Assembly: GCF_019890725.1 (NCBI RefSeq) | Contig: NZ_JAINZZ010000073.1 | Coordinates: 1 to 34,290, forward strand | Reading direction: 5' to 3' | Origin: Actinacidiphila acidipaludis | GTDB lineage: Bacteria; Actinomycetota; Actinomycetes; Streptomycetales; Streptomycetaceae | Length of the DNA: 34,290 nucleotides | Part shown: positions 15,265-22,918 of the stretch, piece by piece | How the letters are laid out: every line of letters starts with the position of its first letter | Numbering within the stretch: the first letter of the stretch is position 1 | The notes under the pieces: generated by a model | What the model was told of the DNA's origin: nothing | Database searches by the model: none | What the model saw: only the letters and a program-made list of their open reading frames with translations | Translations under genes and position numbers: made by a program

Positions 15265-17412
15265 GTGACTGGCAGTCCCCCACGCCCCACCCTCAGCAGA
15301 GTCCCCCGCACCCTCGTCTTCGCGTTCGTGGCGTCCCTGGTCGCCATGTTCGCGCTCGTCGTCACCCAGCACCCGGCCCGCGCGGCCGGCTCCCTGCTCT
15401 CGCAGGGCAAGCCCGCCACCGCGTCCTCGGCCGAGAACGCCGGCACTCCCGCCTCGGCCGCCGTGGACGGCAGCACCACCACCCGCTGGTCCAGCACCTT
15501 CAGCGATCCGCAGTGGCTGGCCGTCGACCTCGGATCGACCGCGACCGTCAGCTCGGTCACCGTCGACTGGGAGACGGCGTACGCGAAGGCGTACCAGATC
15601 CAGACCTCGGCGGACGGCACCACCTGGTCGTCGGTCTACTCGACCACGACCGGCGCGGGAGGCACGGAGAACCTCACCGTAAACGGTTCCGGGCGTTATG
15701 TCCGCCTCTACACGACGCAGCGCGCCACCCAGTACGGCGTCTCCGTCTGGGAGTTCCAGGTCTACGGAACCGCCGGCGGCGGCAACTCCGGCTGCTCGAC
15801 GACCAACGCGGCGCTGAACAAGCCCGCGACGGCCTCCTCGGCGGAGAACGGCGGCACTCCCGCCTCGGCCGCGGTGGACGGCAGCGCCACCACCCGCTGG
15901 TCGTCCGCGGCCTCCGACCCGCAGTGGCTGCAGGTCGACCTCGGCTCCTCGCAGCAGATCTGCGGCGCCCAGCTGTCGTGGGAGGCCGCCTACGCCAAGG
16001 CGTACCAGATCCAGGTCTCCGCCGACGGCACGACCTGGAACACCGTCTACTCCACCACCACCGGTCCCGGCGCGACCGAGCTGATCACCCTCAGCGGCAC
16101 CGGCCGCTACGTCCGGATGTACGGGACCCAGCGCGCCACCCAGTACGGCTACTCGCTCTGGGAGTTCCAGGTCTTCACCGGCAGCGGAGGCACCGGGACC
16201 ACCGGCGGCACGGGCGGAACCACTCCGCCGCCGACCGGCGGCACGGCCCTGCTCTCGTACAACAAGCCGGCCACCGCGTCGACGTACCAGGACGACGGCA
16301 ACTGCCCGGCGTGCAACCCCGCGAAGGCGTTCGACGAGGACCCCGCCACCCGCTGGGCGACCAGTGACGTCAACGGCTGGGTCGACCCGGGCTGGATCGC
16401 GGTGGACCTCGGCGCGACGGCGCACATCACCAAGGTCGTCCTGCAGTGGGACCCGGCCTACGCGACGTCGTACCAGATCCAGACGTCCGCCGACGGCACG
16501 AGCTGGACACCGATCTACTCGACCACCACCGGCAAGGGCTTCAAGGAGACCCTGACGGTGGACGGCACGGGCCGCTACGTGCGGATGTACGGCACCGCGC
16601 GCAGCAACGGCTACGGCTACTCGCTGTGGACCTTCGACGTGTACGGCACCGGCGGCAGCCCCACGCAGCCGCCCGCCACGCCGCCGAACCCCGGCAACCC
16701 GGAACACCTGGTGTGGAGCGACGACTTCAACGGCGCGGCGGGCAGCGAGCCGGACTCCTCGAAGTGGTCGCAGGACCCGGGCCGCGGCCAGAACGGCGAG
16801 CTGGAGACGTACACCAACGGCGACAACACGTTCATGGACGGCAACGGCGACCTGGTGATCGAGGCGCGCAAGGAGGCGGACGGCAGTTACACCTCGGGCC
16901 GGATCAACACCGCCAGCCACTTCACCTTCACCTACGGCCATGTGGAGGCACGGATCAAGGTCAGCGGCACGCAGGGCCTGTGGCCGGCGTTCTGGCTGCT
17001 CGGCGCCAACTTCACGACCGGTACGCCGTGGCCCGCCTGCGGGGAGATCGACATCATGGAGCACGTCGGCAAGGTGCCGGACTCCGTGTACTCGACGCTG
17101 CACGCCCCGGCGTACAACGGCGGGAACGGTTACGGGTCGCCGTACACCGTGGCGGGCTCGGACTTCGCCTCCGACTTCCACACCTACGCGGTGGACTGGG
17201 ACTCCACCCACATGACGTTCTCGGTCGACGGCCACAACTTCTTCACCGCCGACCGCTCGACGGTCGAGCAGACCCGCGGCCCCTGGGTCTACGACCACCC
17301 GTTCTACATCATCCTCAACAACGCGGTGGGCGGTGACTGGCCCGGGGCTCCCGACGCCACCAGCGTCTTCCCGCAGCGGATGCTCGTCGACTACGTCCAC
17401 GTCCTGCAGTAG
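15265..17412 (+). CDS. Secreted GH16 endo-beta-1,3-glucanase-type enzyme with three discoidin/CBM32-like modules
   Basis: 715 residues. A long Sec signal peptide (hydrophobic core ~17-34) ends near HPARA-AGS at residue 40. Three F5/8-type C (discoidin, CBM32-like) modules follow at about 43-169, 179-306 and 328-463; each repeats the pattern KPATAS ... TRWSS ... VDLG ... AYQIQ.SADGT.W ... GRYVR.Y ... YG.S.WEF.V. Thr/Gly/Pro linkers separate them. The catalytic GH16 domain (about 483-715) contains GLWPAFWLLG and the active-site motif GEIDIMEH, with nucleophile Glu 594, Asp 596 and acid/base Glu 599. This form is typical of laminarinases. The GTG start is supported by AGGAG 5 nt upstream. The enzyme probably attacks fungal or algal beta-1,3-glucan outside the cell. 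A vegetative-type promoter and a CebR-like operator precede it. Confidence 0.95.
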   Translation: MTGSPPRPTLSRVPRTLVFAFVASLVAMFALVVTQHPARAAGSLLSQGKPATASSAENAGTPASAAVDGSTTTRWSSTFSDPQWLAVDLGSTATVSSVTVDWETAYAKAYQIQTSADGTTWSSVYSTTTGAGGTENLTVNGSGRYVRLYTTQRATQYGVSVWEFQVYGTAGGGNSGCSTTNAALNKPATASSAENGGTPASAAVDGSATTRWSSAASDPQWLQVDLGSSQQICGAQLSWEAAYAKAYQIQVSADGTTWNTVYSTTTGPGATELITLSGTGRYVRMYGTQRATQYGYSLWEFQVFTGSGGTGTTGGTGGTTPPPTGGTALLSYNKPATASTYQDDGNCPACNPAKAFDEDPATRWATSDVNGWVDPGWIAVDLGATAHITKVVLQWDPAYATSYQIQTSADGTSWTPIYSTTTGKGFKETLTVDGTGRYVRMYGTARSNGYGYSLWTFDVYGTGGSPTQPPATPPNPGNPEHLVWSDDFNGAAGSEPDSSKWSQDPGRGQNGELETYTNGDNTFMDGNGDLVIEARKEADGSYTSGRINTASHFTFTYGHVEARIKVSGTQGLWPAFWLLGANFTTGTPWPACGEIDIMEHVGKVPDSVYSTLHAPAYNGGNGYGSPYTVAGSDFASDFHTYAVDWDSTHMTFSVDGHNFFTADRSTVEQTRGPWVYDHPFYIILNNAVGGDWPGAPDATSVFPQRMLVDYVHVLQ
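15391..16653 (+). repeat. Three tandem discoidin-module repeats inside the GH16 gene
   Basis: Modules 1 (15391-15771), 2 (15799-16182) and 3 (16246-16653) derive from duplication. Modules 1 and 2 are nearly identical in several blocks, for example around 15430-15490 and 15838-15900. Module 3 is more diverged and contains an extra Cys-Pro-Ala-Cys insertion near residue 347. Confidence 0.85.
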
Positions 17413-17450
17413 GCCTGCAGTAGTCCTCCGGTACTCCGCCGGTAGTTCCC

Positions 17451-17480
17451 CAGCAGTCCCCAGCAGTCCCCAGCAGTTCC
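17451..17480 (+). repeat. 10-bp tandem repeat after the GH16 gene
   Basis: CAGCAGTCCC occurs at 17451 and 17461 and as CAGCAGTTCC at 17471; GGTAGTTCCC at 17441 is a degenerate copy. A separate 10-bp duplication, CCTGCAGTAG, spans the stop codon itself (17403-17423). These look like replication-slippage products in the 3' untranslated region. Confidence 0.6.
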
Positions 17481-17494
17481 GCGCTTCCCCCCAC

Positions 17495-17529
17495 CGGGGC
17501 CCGGGCCGGCAGCCGCCGCCCGGGCCCCG
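17495..17529 (+). terminator. GC-rich hairpin terminator after the GH16 gene
   Basis: A perfect 12-bp stem (17495-17506 with 17518-17529) and an 11-nt loop, 83 nt past the GH16 stop codon. There is no T tract. It separates the glucanase gene from the SpoIIE-type phosphatase gene on the same strand. Confidence 0.8.
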
Positions 17530-17596
17530 TCAGGCGTCCGGGCCCCCTGTTCCGCCATCAGGACCACCGCAGTGCGGGACACTCCCTCACTATCTG

Positions 17597-17608
17597 GTCA
17601 TATATGAC
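17597..17608. promoter_or_regulatory. Palindrome GTCATATATGAC in the SpoIIE-gene promoter
   Basis: A perfect 12-bp palindrome in a short A/T-rich stretch (17588-17625) that is very unlike its GC-rich surroundings, 67-78 nt upstream of the chosen GTG. It fits the GT-N-TA-N-AC style of GntR-family operators. It overlaps the likely -10 region (TATGAC/CATAAA). Confidence 0.5.
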
Positions 17609-17674
17609 ATAAAGAGGGCAAAGCTTCCCTGGATAGCGACGCGCTGCGGCCGTGAGAGCACGGCGGGAGGACAT

Positions 17675-18964
17675 GTGGTCGTGGGCGATCTCGGCGGCGT
17701 GATGGACATGACGGAGGGGTTCCTGCGGCGCGGCCACCTCGTGGGGTTCGACGAGCTGCCGGAGCTTGTGCAGATGAGCGGCGAGTCGGCGGGGCTGATG
17801 AGGGCCCGGGTGTTCGTCGCGGATCTGCGGGACGACGTGCTGTGCGAGATGACCGGCAAGGGCATGGACGCCGGCGAGGGCGGCGAGCGGTTCTCGATCG
17901 ACGACTCCCTGCCCGGCACCGCCTTCCGGGAGAACCGCGCGCTGTCGGAGATGGGCGACGATCTGGACACCGACCGGTGGTGGGTGCCCGTCCTGGACGG
18001 CACCGAGCGCCTGGGTGTCCTGCGTGTGGACCTGCCGGCCGGCCGCGACGACTCCGAGCCCCTCGACGGCTCCGGCCCGGGGGCCACGGTGTCGGGCGGG
18101 GACCGGCTCCGCGCGGCCCGCATGCTGGCGTCGCTCGCCGGCCTGCACCTGGTGAGCAAGCGCCCGACGAGCGACGCGTACTCGCGCCTGACGCGCAAGG
18201 GGCGCATGACGGTGGCGGCGGAGCTGGAGTGGAACCTGATGCCGCCGCTGTCGTTCGCCAATCCGGACGTCGTCATCGCCGCGGCGGCGGAACCGGCCTA
18301 CGACATCGGCGGCGACGCCTTCGACTACGCCGTGGCCGACCGTACGGCCCAGGTGGCGGTGTTCGACGCGATGGGCCACGACAGCTTCGCCGGGCTGACC
18401 GCGAGCGTCGCGGTGGCCGCGTTCCGCAACGAGCGGCGGCAGGGCTCGAACCTCGTGGGCATCGGCGAGGGGATCGAACGCGCCCTCATCGACCACTTCG
18501 ACGGCAACCGCTACGCCACCGCGGTGCTCGCCGACCTCGACCTGGCCTCGGGTGAGTTCTCCTGGGTCAGTCGCGGGCACCCCCCGCCGATCATCATCCG
18601 TGGCGGGCGGTGGGTGAGCGGCCTGGAGTGCGAGCCCGCCCATCCGCTCGGCATGGGCCTCGGACTGGAGGTCACGGTGTGCCGCGAACAACTGAAGGCC
18701 GGTGACCGCATCGTCCTCTACACCGACGGGATCACCGAGGCCCGGGACCGGACCGGCGACGAGTTCGGCGTCGCCCGCTTCATCGAGTTCCTCAACCGCC
18801 ACCACACCGAGGGCCTGCCGGTGCCGGAGACACTGCGCAGGCTGATGCGGGCGATCCTCGCGCACAACCGCGGCAGGCTCGCCGACGACGCGACCGTGCT
18901 GTGCCTGGAGTGGCACGGCCCGAGCCGCAACAAGGCGCTGCGGCCCACCCAGCCCGAGCCGTGA
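17675..18964 (+). CDS. PP2C-type SpoIIE-family serine phosphatase
   Basis: 429 residues. The N-terminal ~180 residues form a GAF-like sensory region without membrane helices. The C-terminal PPM/SpoIIE domain runs from about residue 185 to 425. Metal-binding aspartates are visible in YDIGGDAFDY (~210-219), FDAMGHDS, LYTDGITEA and ADDATVLCLEW. Such proteins dephosphorylate anti-sigma-factor antagonists and thereby release a sigma factor; no partner kinase or antagonist gene is adjacent, so the target is unknown. GTG 17675 is chosen because GGGAGG sits 4 nt before it; GTG 17681 or ATG 17702 are shorter alternatives. The frame is open upstream to 17333, but that part is antisense-like and overlaps the GH16 end and its terminator. 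The gene is convergent with the MFS gene, 29 nt apart. Confidence 0.9.
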   Translation: MVVGDLGGVMDMTEGFLRRGHLVGFDELPELVQMSGESAGLMRARVFVADLRDDVLCEMTGKGMDAGEGGERFSIDDSLPGTAFRENRALSEMGDDLDTDRWWVPVLDGTERLGVLRVDLPAGRDDSEPLDGSGPGATVSGGDRLRAARMLASLAGLHLVSKRPTSDAYSRLTRKGRMTVAAELEWNLMPPLSFANPDVVIAAAAEPAYDIGGDAFDYAVADRTAQVAVFDAMGHDSFAGLTASVAVAAFRNERRQGSNLVGIGEGIERALIDHFDGNRYATAVLADLDLASGEFSWVSRGHPPPIIIRGGRWVSGLECEPAHPLGMGLGLEVTVCREQLKAGDRIVLYTDGITEARDRTGDEFGVARFIEFLNRHHTEGLPVPETLRRLMRAILAHNRGRLADDATVLCLEWHGPSRNKALRPTQPEP

Positions 18965-18993
18965 CAGGCCGGCCCGGGCGGACCGCGGCCGGC

Positions 18994-20238
18994 TCACACC
19001 GGCTGACGGGCGGCCGGGACGGCCGGCCGGTCGGTGTGGTGGCGCCGGGCGGCGAGGGCGAGAAGGAGGAGGACGAGTCCGGCGGCCGGCGCCAGGGCGA
19101 ACGCGGCGGAGGCGCCGAGGCGGTCGGCCGTGCGGCCGGCGAGCCAGGCCGCGAGTGCCGACCCGGCCGCGCTCGCCGAGTTGTTCCAGGTGAACGCCTG
19201 AGTGAGGACGGCATCGGGGACGGACCGCTCGGTGAGGACGGTCAGCAGGACGAGCGTGGGCGGCACCGCCGCCTCCGTCGCCACCGAGGCGACCCCCAGC
19301 CAGGCCGCGGAGGGGGCGAACGGCAGCAGCAGGCTTGTCCCCGTCAAGTAGGCCGTGACGACGATGAGTTGGAGGTTCGCCGGGGTGCTGTGCCGGCGCC
19401 GTCCGTAGAGCCAGCCGGCCAGCAGTCCGCCCAGGCTGGCGGCGGCGGTGATCGGCGTGGCCGCGCCGGGCGTCCCGTGCCCGACGGCGAAGGCGCTGAT
19501 GGAGACGCTCATGGTGCCGAAGTAGAGGCCGATGGCGACGTTGAGCAGCGCCAGCAGGAGGAAGCCGGGCCGGGTCAGGCCGCGTGCGGAGCCCCGGCCG
19601 GTGGCGCGCGCGGGCACGTCCTCCCGTCGGAGCGTGCGGCCCGGGAGCGGTGCGGTGCGGCGCTGGGCCGCGAGGACGCCGCCTCCGCCGACGACCAGGG
19701 CGGCCGCCAGGCCGGAGGCGAGCCCCGTCCGACCGGCCGCGCCGAGCGCGGTGACCAGGACGGGCCCGAGGAGGAACGCCGTCGCGTTGGCCAGCGACTC
19801 CAGCGAGAAGGCGGCGGGCAGGTCGCCGGACCGCTCGGCCCGCAGCAGGCCCGCCCAGCGGGCCGCCGAGAGCGACCCGAGCTGGGGAACCGCGGCCCCC
19901 GCGCACGCGGCACAGGCGACGAGCGCGGGCCGGGAGGCGGCGGACAGGACCCCGGCGACGGCCAGCCCGTGGCCCAGGAGGGAGAGCGGCAGCACGCGGG
20001 TCTGGCCGAACCTGTCGGTCAGCCGGGCCAGTTGCGGACCGATCAGCGCTTCGGCCAGAGCGAACGCGGCCGCGGTCTGGCCGGCCGTGCCGTAGGAGCC
20101 GGTCCGGGCGTGGCTGAGCCACACCAGGCCGATGCCGGTCATGGCGAGACCGACGCGGCCCACCGCGGCGGCGAAGAAGAAGGCGGCGGCGCCGGGGAGG
20201 CGCAGCAGAGAACCGTAGCCGGAAGCGGCGGACGGCAT
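18994..20238 (-). CDS. Major facilitator superfamily transporter
   Basis: 414 residues with about 12 hydrophobic segments, for example around LRLPGAAAFFFAAAVGRVGL at the N-terminus and LLLLALAARRHH at the C-terminus. The loop between helices 2 and 3 has LARLTDRFGQTRVLPLSL, a version of the MFS motif A (normally GxxxDRxGRR). A basic cytoplasmic loop divides the two halves (AAQRRTAPLPGRTLRREDV). The substrate cannot be inferred; drug or metabolite export is the usual default for this group. ATG 20238 has GAGGGA about 6 nt upstream. An inverted repeat, GCACTCC-N4-GGAGTGC, lies at 20294-20311, 56 nt upstream, and may be an operator. Confidence 0.87.
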   Translation of the reverse strand: MPSAASGYGSLLRLPGAAAFFFAAAVGRVGLAMTGIGLVWLSHARTGSYGTAGQTAAAFALAEALIGPQLARLTDRFGQTRVLPLSLLGHGLAVAGVLSAASRPALVACAACAGAAVPQLGSLSAARWAGLLRAERSGDLPAAFSLESLANATAFLLGPVLVTALGAAGRTGLASGLAAALVVGGGGVLAAQRRTAPLPGRTLRREDVPARATGRGSARGLTRPGFLLLALLNVAIGLYFGTMSVSISAFAVGHGTPGAATPITAAASLGGLLAGWLYGRRRHSTPANLQLIVVTAYLTGTSLLLPFAPSAAWLGVASVATEAAVPPTLVLLTVLTERSVPDAVLTQAFTWNNSASAAGSALAAWLAGRTADRLGASAAFALAPAAGLVLLLLALAARRHHTDRPAVPAARQPV

Positions 20239-20680
20239 GGGAGATCCCTCGTCGCCGCCTGACGGGACGGGCCGCTCCGGGTCGCCGGCGCCGGCACTCC
20301 GACGGGAGTGCGAGAAAATCTGTGGTGCGACCCTCGGCCCGCCAAGGGCGTCCAGAACTGCGGAAGGACGGGGCACGCGCCCTTGCCGCCGCCCCATTCG
20401 CCAGGCGGAAGAACTCAGCGGGCCCGGACCAAGGCGGGCCCGGGCGACTGCGAGGACGGTAACAGGCCCCGGGGCCGCTTGCCCACCGTTCCGTGGAGGG
20501 TCGGGCGGCTCCGCCGCGGCACTTCGGGGCAGTCGGCCGTGGCCCGCACAGCCGCCCCGCACACCCGGAGACCGCCGCCACCGCCCAGGCCACCACTCCC
20601 CAGACGCCGGCGCGCCGTCCCGACGACCTGACGCCACCACCCGACAAGGCTTTGAGATCCCGCGCCACCGTTTTGAGCGA
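20239..20680. other. 442-nt intergenic region between MFS and monooxygenase genes
   Basis: It holds the MFS promoter region with the dyad GCACTCC-N4-GGAGTGC (20294-20311) next to a short A-rich stretch, and a possible terminator for the monooxygenase gene: CGGGCCCG at 20419-20426 and again at 20435-20442. Open frames crossing it on both strands (for example 20237-20695 plus) are low-complexity Arg/Pro/Gly translations without recognisable family features, and I do not call them genes. Confidence 0.5.
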
Positions 20681-21955
20681 TCAGGTGATCGGTGATCCGG
20701 CGGAGGCTGCGGAGTCCGGTGCTCCTGCGTAGTCGGGCAGCTCGACGCCGTTGATCGCGCGGCCGACCAGCTCGGTGAACCATTCGCCGGCGAAGTCCGG
20801 GAGCGGCTGGGCATCCGGCCCGGGGACGTCGCGCCTGCGGGCGTTCAATCGGCCGATCTCCTGGTTGGCCTCGACGAACGAGCGCATCCGCGTCTCGTAG
20901 CGGGCGAACCCGGTGCCGGGGTCCCACTCGGCGGCGGCCAGCTCTCCGGCCAGCAGGTAGGCGCCGACCAGCGCCAGCCCGGTGCCCTGCCCGGACAGCG
21001 GCGAGGAACTGAACGCCGCGTCCCCGAGCAGCCCCACCCGCCCGCTCGACCAGCGGTCCATCACCACCTGGGCGACCTGATCGAGGTAGAAGTCAGGGGT
21101 GTCGTCCAGGTGGGCGAGGATGTCCGGGGCCAGCCAGCCCAGGCCCGCCATCCGCTCACGCAGCAGGCGCTTCTGGGCCGCGACGTCACGGTGGTCGACG
21201 TCGAAGTCGGGCGAGGTGAAGGAGAACATGGACGTCGCCCGGGTGGCGTCCTGGATGGGTCGCAGAAGGGCGGAGCGTCCGGACTCCTGATCCTGGTACT
21301 CCAGCAGCCAGCGGTCCAGCCCGAACTCGTTGGGCACACTGTAGAAGGCCAGCACGTGCCCGAGGTGGCGGAGGAACCGCTCGTGCGGTCCGAAGACCAT
21401 CGCTCGCAGTGGCGAGTGCAGCCCGTCGGCCCCGATCACCAGGTCGAAGCGCCGCCGGTTGCCGCGGGCGAAGACCACGTCGGCTCCGCCCGCGTCCTGG
21501 GTGAGTTCGGCGATCCGGTCGCCGAAGATGTACTCGACGCCGTCGCGGGTGTCGTCATAGAGCAGTTGTGACAGGTCCCCACGCAGGATCTCGATGTCCG
21601 CGATGAACCCGTCGCCACCGTCGTCGTCCGCACGGAAGGTCTCCAGCACCTGCCCGTCCGCGTCCACGGTGTGCGCGCCGGCGGTGTCGGTGCAGGCCGC
21701 GCGGACCACGGCGTCCAGCCCCATGCGCCTGATGACCTCCCTGGCGACCCCGCGCGCGTCCACCGCCTGCCCCCCGGGACGCAGTTCGGGAGCCCGCTCC
21801 ACCACGGTCACCTCGGCCCCCCGCCGGCGCAGCCAGTGGGCCAGCGCGGGTCCCGCGATGCTCGCCCCCGCCACCAACACCCTGGGGCCGCTCGTCCGCG
21901 TCCGCTGCTCGCCCGTGCCGATCGTGCGCTCCTGCTCGGAGTCGTCGACGCCCAT
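20681..21955 (-). CDS. FAD-dependent aromatic-type monooxygenase (PHBH/TetX-like)
   Basis: 424 residues. The N-terminal Rossmann motif RVLVAGASIAGPALAHWL (about 24-41) binds the ADP part of FAD, and VTVVERAPELRPGGQAVD follows. The second flavin motif VIGADGLHSPLR and the third, RVGLLGDAAFSSSPLSGQGT, are both present, so the set of group A flavoprotein monooxygenase signatures is complete. These enzymes use NAD(P)H and O2 to hydroxylate phenolic or polyketide-like substrates; TetX-type tetracycline inactivation belongs to the same family, but sequence alone does not show the substrate. ATG 21955 follows GGGAGG by 5 nt. A palindrome 27 nt upstream suggests repressor control. No biosynthetic cluster surrounds it. 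Confidence 0.9.
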   Translation of the reverse strand: MGVDDSEQERTIGTGEQRTRTSGPRVLVAGASIAGPALAHWLRRRGAEVTVVERAPELRPGGQAVDARGVAREVIRRMGLDAVVRAACTDTAGAHTVDADGQVLETFRADDDGGDGFIADIEILRGDLSQLLYDDTRDGVEYIFGDRIAELTQDAGGADVVFARGNRRRFDLVIGADGLHSPLRAMVFGPHERFLRHLGHVLAFYSVPNEFGLDRWLLEYQDQESGRSALLRPIQDATRATSMFSFTSPDFDVDHRDVAAQKRLLRERMAGLGWLAPDILAHLDDTPDFYLDQVAQVVMDRWSSGRVGLLGDAAFSSSPLSGQGTGLALVGAYLLAGELAAAEWDPGTGFARYETRMRSFVEANQEIGRLNARRRDVPGPDAQPLPDFAGEWFTELVGRAINGVELPDYAGAPDSAASAGSPIT

Positions 21956-21981
21956 CACTGCCTCCCTGCGATTCCTCCCGC

Positions 21982-21998
21982 GCTGGAACGTTTCCAGC
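21982..21998. promoter_or_regulatory. Operator-like palindrome GCTGGAA-CGT-TTCCAGC
   Basis: A perfect 7-bp dyad with a 3-nt centre, 27-43 nt upstream of the monooxygenase start. The GGAACGTTTCC core is of the kind used by LacI- or TetR-like repressors. No regulator gene is adjacent. Confidence 0.55.
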
Positions 21999-22184
21999 AC
22001 AGGCCCACCTGTGTCAGTGGATCCGGCAGTGTCGACTGGGGATCCGCGCAAAACTCATTGGCCCGGCCCAAATCGCGATGCGCCCGACACGGTGGGACTC
22101 CTCAAGGACCGGCGAGACCGGACGCCGAGGTTCACTGCGACGGGACAACAGCCGGTGCGGGTGCCCCGTCGCCGCACCCGCCTC

Positions 22185-22190
22185 TATGAT
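22185..22190 (+). promoter_or_regulatory. -10 element TATGAT of a leaderless promoter
   Basis: TATGAT ends 7 nt before the GTG at 22198, so transcription would start at or next to the start codon. No convincing -35 hexamer is seen. Confidence 0.5.
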
Positions 22191-22197
22191 CGAACAC

Positions 22198-22695
22198 GTG
22201 ACCGATTTGCCGCCTGACCTCGCCCGTCTCCGGGTCGTGGAGACGTACCTGCTCGTGCAGCTGCGCCACGTACGGGAGGCGATTCGGCTGGCCGAGCAGC
22301 GGGAGAGGCGGCAGCGCACGGAAGGCCGGCGGGCCCTCCGGGAGGCGGACGCGGCCGACCGGCTGCGGCGCCGGCGCCAGAGCGAGACGGAGGCGCTGGC
22401 CGCCGTGGACGCGGACGACCGGCCCGGCGGGCCGGGACGCGCACCGCGCACGGCCCACGCCGGGCGGACCACGCCGAACGCCGCCGTGAAGTGGTGGCAC
22501 GTCGAGCCCGCGCAATCGGCCGGTCCCGCCCCTCGTCCGGCCTATCTGCACCGGGGCGACTGCCCCCGGTACCGCGGGGACGGCCGTCCCGGCTTCACCC
22601 GGGACGAGGCCCGCGCGGCGCTGGCCGACCGGCGGAGCGAGGTCCCCACGATCCTTCCCTGCCCGCAGTGCCGGCCCGACTTCGGCCTGGCGTGA
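22198..22695 (+). CDS. DUF6233-family small protein
   Basis: 165 residues. It opens TDLPPDLARLRVVETYLLVQ, the hallmark of DUF6233 proteins of Streptomyces. A highly charged coiled-coil-like region follows (about 25-70, rich in Arg, Glu and Ala), then a variable linker. The C-terminal segment has YLHRGDCPRYRG, FTRDEARAALAD and PCPQCRPDFGLA; the Cys and His residues there could bind a metal. Its function is unknown. The start is taken as GTG 22198 because homologues begin here. There is no Shine-Dalgarno sequence, and a TATGAT box ends 7 nt upstream, so translation is probably leaderless; an in-frame ATG at 22186 overlaps that box. Confidence 0.82.
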   Translation: MTDLPPDLARLRVVETYLLVQLRHVREAIRLAEQRERRQRTEGRRALREADAADRLRRRRQSETEALAAVDADDRPGGPGRAPRTAHAGRTTPNAAVKWWHVEPAQSAGPAPRPAYLHRGDCPRYRGDGRPGFTRDEARAALADRRSEVPTILPCPQCRPDFGLA

Positions 22696-22839
22696 CCGCG
22701 CCGCCGGCGTGACCGCACCACGGCCGGCCCAAGCCCCGCCCTGCCTCGAGCAGCGGACGTTCGGAGCGCACCGAAAAGGCGCCCGGATCGGGCGCAGCCT
22801 CCACGCGGCAAGAGGATCCGAACGGGAAGCCCACAGCTT

Positions 22840-22857
22840 CCTGACATTCGCCTCGCA
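22840..22857 (-). promoter_or_regulatory. Candidate response-regulator site upstream of the secreted hydrolase
   Basis: Read on the minus strand, TGCGAGG and TGTCAGG are spaced 11 bp apart and followed by AAGC. The second unit with its flank (TGTCAGGAAGC) is identical over 11 bases to the second repeat in the divergent promoter at 28585-28595. It lies 62-79 nt upstream of the hydrolase start. The first unit matches only 5 of 7 positions, so this is tentative. Confidence 0.35.
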
Positions 22858-22918
22858 TACTCGGCCGCGGTCAGCCGGCGGGATCGGACCGGCGGCGTCC
22901 GCACACGAAAGGCGGAGT

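Noticed and set aside
17333..17674. Longer N-terminus of the SpoIIE-type phosphatase
   Set aside because: The open frame extends upstream across the GH16 3' end and its terminator hairpin, and has no ribosome site; the GTG at 17675 follows GGGAGG.
17558..20668. 1036-codon open frame on the minus strand
   Set aside because: It crosses the antisense of the SpoIIE gene and an off-frame of the MFS gene; no domain is recognisable in its translation.
20237..20695. Possible small gene on the plus strand in the 442-nt gap
   Set aside because: The translation is Pro/Arg-rich, the start is antisense to the MFS start codon with no ribosome site, and no family features are seen.
20681..21955. Part of an antibiotic biosynthetic cluster
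   Set aside because: Apart from one monooxygenase and one MFS transporter there are no synthases, tailoring enzymes or pathway regulators nearby.
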